Source: Osedax fenrisi
Lineage: Eukaryota; Annelida; Polychaeta; Sabellida; Siboglinidae
Assembly (NCBI GenBank): GCA_964019155.1
Contig: OZ025244.1
Location: forward strand, 13,555,013 to 13,619,012
DNA: 64,000 nucleotides
Direction: 5' to 3'
Shown: in pieces, positions 61,495-64,000 of the stretch
Numbering within the stretch: the stretch's first letter is position 1
How the letters are laid out: the number at the start of each line of letters is the position of its first letter
Notes under the pieces: model-generated
What the model saw: the letters and a program-made list of their open reading frames with translations, nothing else
Told to the model about the DNA's origin: nothing
Database searches by the model: none
Program-made: the position numbers and the translations under genes

Positions 61495-61613
61495 GATTTC
61501 AGCTCGTATAGAAAAGAAGCTATTGAGAAATCGGTTGATGGACAACAATTTAAACTTAAAATGAATGGGTTTAATTTTAGAATAGTAGATATATTGGATA
61601 ATGAATATTATTA
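61495..61613 (+). other. short coding-like stretch, unassigned
   Basis: One frame reads FSSYRKEAIEKSVDGQQFK, then LKMNGFNFRIVDILDNEYY-stop. Codon composition looks protein-like. It lies about 120 bp upstream of a LINE endonuclease and may belong to that element's ORF1, or be an old exon. Confidence 0.25.
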
Positions 61614-61732
61614 ACAATATTTCATTTATTCAGAATATAAATCAAAGTAATGATATGTAGGTATAATGTGTCTGACTTTATAAATAATAATCCTGAATTG
61701 TTATTATATTATAATATAGGTAATGTTTTATA

Positions 61733-63108
61733 TTGAATAACAACAATGAAACTATTTGTAAATATTATACAATAGATGATCTAAAAAATGACATTTATAA
61801 CAATGATTTAGGTTTATCGATATTTCTGTTGAATTCTAGAAGTTTTAGAACAAACTTTGATAATATAATTAAATTCATAACTTTCATTTTAATTCTTTAG
61901 TTTCTCCCCATTCGGATTTTTGTATACTACTAGATACGTTATCCTTACTGCAACATATCACAGTTCCTACTCATATAAAGGGCAATACACGTGATTATGT
62001 TATAACTAACTGTAAAGCCAATATTATCTCAAATACTGTCAGCTCATCACTTATATCTGATCATTTTTCAATTTCGTTTAATATCGATATTCCTAACTCA
62101 CATATCATATAAAATGCTTGTTCTTACCGAAGAATTGATTTTATTGACACTAATATATTTGTATCTGATTTTAATGATCTGTTTTCACTGGAATTGATAA
62201 CATACAATTGAATGGTATACTAGATTTATTATTGAATAAACATGCCCAATTAGTTACTCCAAATATATCTAATACGCATAGGGCTCATTGGTATAATAAA
62301 ACTGTAGATAACCTAAAAAGTATAACTAGATACTATAAGAGATATTTCGTTAAAGGAAGATCTGATATATATTATGAATTATTTCGAAAGGTTAGTTTTG
62401 AATATATAAATTCCATAAAGGATTTTAAAATAAAATATATCAAAAATACAATTGAGTGTTGCTCAATTAACTCTCGTAAATTTTATTATCTTATTAACAA
62501 TCGCACTGGTAGGAAGAATAATATAAGATTACCTAATATACCTGATAACAAAATATGTTCAAAGTTTATAAAATATTTTCGGGATAAGGTTACCATGATA
62601 TATGATACTATTAAAATTGCTAAATCTAATATTAGTATTAATCTCGATCCATTTGGTCCCGACTTTATTCCTGATTCTAATTTTTCAAGGACTTATAGTT
62701 TTTCAGATATATACATGGTTTCATATTCGGAAATATGTGATTTGATTATGTCAACCTCGTCGACTAGTCCTAATGATATTTTACCACCTAGTCTTATTAA
62801 ACAACTTTCTTATATCCTAGTGACCCATTATTGTACTATTGTTAATTTTTCTTTATACACTTCTAATTTCCTACTATATTTAAACATGCGTTAGTTACTC
62901 CATTATTGAAGAAGTCTAACTTAGATTGTTTTAACCTCTTAAATTATAGACCTATATCGAAACTACCTATGCTCAGTAAAATAATTTAGAAAGTTGTTAG
63001 TAAATAAATCAGAGAGTACCTTATTATTAATGATCTTTATGATGATTTTCAGAATTCATATCGACCAGGACATAGTACTGAGACGACTCTAATAAAGTTA
63101 AGTAAGTG
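61733..63108 (+). pseudogene. L2/CR1-like LINE: endonuclease, linker and RT start, decayed
   Basis: It begins KYYTIDDLKNDI and LSIFLLNSRSFRTNFDNII (endonuclease N-terminus), then skips to LLQHITVPTHIKGNTRDYVI and SSLISDHFSISF, so the middle of the endonuclease is deleted. A 228-codon open frame (62208-62894) is the linker (THRAHWYNKTV, SPNDILPPSLIKQL). RT fingers follow (NYRPISKLPMLSKII, SYRPGHSTETTLIKL) and end at about 63108, where an inverted R2-like fragment starts. Confidence 0.75.
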
Positions 63109-63655
63109 GGGTTTGCGTAAACCAAGTTGTGTTCGTATGTGTGGTTCTAGTATAGTTTTAGATTTATACCTATATAGTAGAGTGATTAAAATATCGTAAA
63201 CGTAATTATGCCTGTTAATAATGTTATTATAATTAAATCTACAGGTCTGCATAATATGATTTAGGCAGCCATATCTATAATTACACCCTCGCCTTAAACA
63301 GTTTGCATTTATACTTGGAAACATACGTCTACATCTGTAATGTGTATACAGTAGACCGTGCTTAAGCTTTACAATATATACAAAATCACGACCAGAAAAC
63401 ATCATTATAGGAGAAGTTATCCAATTATTGATAAAAGGACTATGCGTGACTAATTCTAAACCCTTACCATCGACAGAATTAAATAAATATATTGAATGAT
63501 ATTTATTGATGGACAATATGTTATCAACAAACGTGTATTCATCGTATGATCGAGGTGTAGACTATTTTAGAATAACGATATCGGGAGGAGTTTGAATAGT
63601 AGTGTCATCATTCCTATTAATAGATGAAATCATTTTTAGGCGCAGCACCGGTAGG
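63109..63655 (-). pseudogene. R2-clade LINE fragment with CCHC finger and start of the endonuclease
   Basis: From 63655 down: LRLKMISSINRNDDTTIQTP, an in-frame TAG where the 45-kb copy has Trp, then FNSVDGKGLELVTHSPFINN and FSGRDFVYIVKLKHGLLYT. The finger CLRRGCNYRYGCLNHIMQTC gives a C-x4-C-x...-H-x4-C pattern, followed by RHN. The start of the restriction-like endonuclease is EPHIRTQLGLRKP. R2 proteins continue with the catalytic PD at this point; here the sequence breaks into the neighbouring LINE. Homologous to 45117-46440. Confidence 0.8.
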
Positions 63656-63689
63656 TATGATAATAATATCATACGTGTATTTTTTATAT

Positions 63690-63840
63690 AACATAATTTT
63701 TATAATTTTATTTATGTATAACATTTTTTTGGCTATGTCATCTGCATATACATGGTAATAGATATTTGGATATTTAGATATTATGGATGGTAGTGTATAT
63801 AAATAAATAGAGAAAACTGAAGGACCGATGTATACATATA
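63690..63840 (-). pseudogene. LINE reverse transcriptase scrap with YADD
   Basis: On the minus strand it reads GPSVFSIYLYTLPSIISKYP, then NIYYHVYADDIAKK, the L2-like order of PQGS-side motif and catalytic box. Short and isolated. Confidence 0.6.
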
Positions 63841-63862
63841 TTTTAATAAATTACCTATTAAG

Positions 63863-63940
63863 TTAATACAGTTTTGCTATCGAATCGCTGATTGTTGCGT
63901 CTTGTTCGGCTAACTTCTTCTCCAGTCCCGAGACACGTTT
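63863..63940 (-). pseudogene. coiled-coil fragment, possible LINE ORF1
   Basis: The frame reads KRVSGLEKKLAEQDATISDS, then IAKLY-stop, with hydrophobic residues at heptad spacing, as in the coiled coil of many LINE ORF1 proteins. It is less AT-rich than its flanks. A CTCTAG acceptor-like site precedes it. Confidence 0.35.
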
Positions 63941-64000
63941 CTAGAGTAGGTATACTCTCGATGATTATGAGTACCTATGCTTTCTCGAGGGAGTTCACAA

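Overview
This window looks like nuclear DNA from a very AT-rich invertebrate animal. The evidence is spliced gene remnants with GT/AG introns, many non-LTR retrotransposons (L2/CR1-like, jockey/CR1-like, RTE-like and R2-like), cut-and-paste DNA transposon relatives, a tRNA-derived SINE, very many (TA)n tracts and a 3-kb satellite. I see no bacterial operons, rRNA genes, true tRNA genes or CRISPR. I cannot name the species.

Layout. 0-0.7 kb is a CpG-rich island with cAMP-response-element sites, in sharp contrast to the AT-rich rest. 1.5-1.9 kb is a pogo-type MITE. 3.5-8.6 kb is a decayed L2/CR1-like LINE split by a hAT element (5.3-6.6 kb). 9.3-10.4 kb holds a SINE and a 31-bp-TIR MITE. 10.4-16.2 kb is an AT desert. 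16.3-18.0 kb holds a second pogo-like element and a TTAA-flanked MITE; a second, inverted copy of that MITE is at 20.3-20.9 kb. 22.47-24.49 kb is a TTAA-flanked element with perfect terminal inverted repeats carrying a small intact two-exon reading frame. 25.4-28.7 kb holds a LINE piece, a SINE, minisatellites and a 360-bp (ACT)n tract. 28.9-31.2 kb is an unusual landscape of dyads and palindromes punctuated by the 9-mer GATATAATC. 32.2-35.7 kb is a nearly full-length RTE-like LINE. 37.3-40.4 kb is a jockey/CR1-like LINE on the minus strand.

41.7-44.3 kb holds the only recognisable host-type gene: an RBM45-like multi-RRM RNA-binding protein on the plus strand. It is broken by an in-frame TAG, a one-base frameshift and missing exons, and an RTE fragment sits in one intron, so I call it a pseudogene. 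45.1-52.2 kb is a pile-up of R2-like, L2-like and jockey/CR1-like LINEs, all on the minus strand. 52.4-55.5 kb is a local duplication in which one copy carries a CACTG-ended transposon and the other shows the empty site. 57.1-60.1 kb is about 97 copies of a CpG-rich 31-bp satellite with higher-order structure, bordered by a block that is almost identical to one at 54.2 kb. 60.4-64.0 kb holds more LINE fragments, including a second R2-like piece.

No working gene network can be read here. Almost all recognisable protein sequence is selfish-element reverse transcriptase or endonuclease, mostly inactivated. The best candidates for something undescribed are the TTAA element with its spliced small gene (22.47-24.49 kb), the GATATAATC hairpin field (29.5-31.2 kb) and the 31-bp satellite. 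All coordinates, splice calls and family assignments were made by eye.
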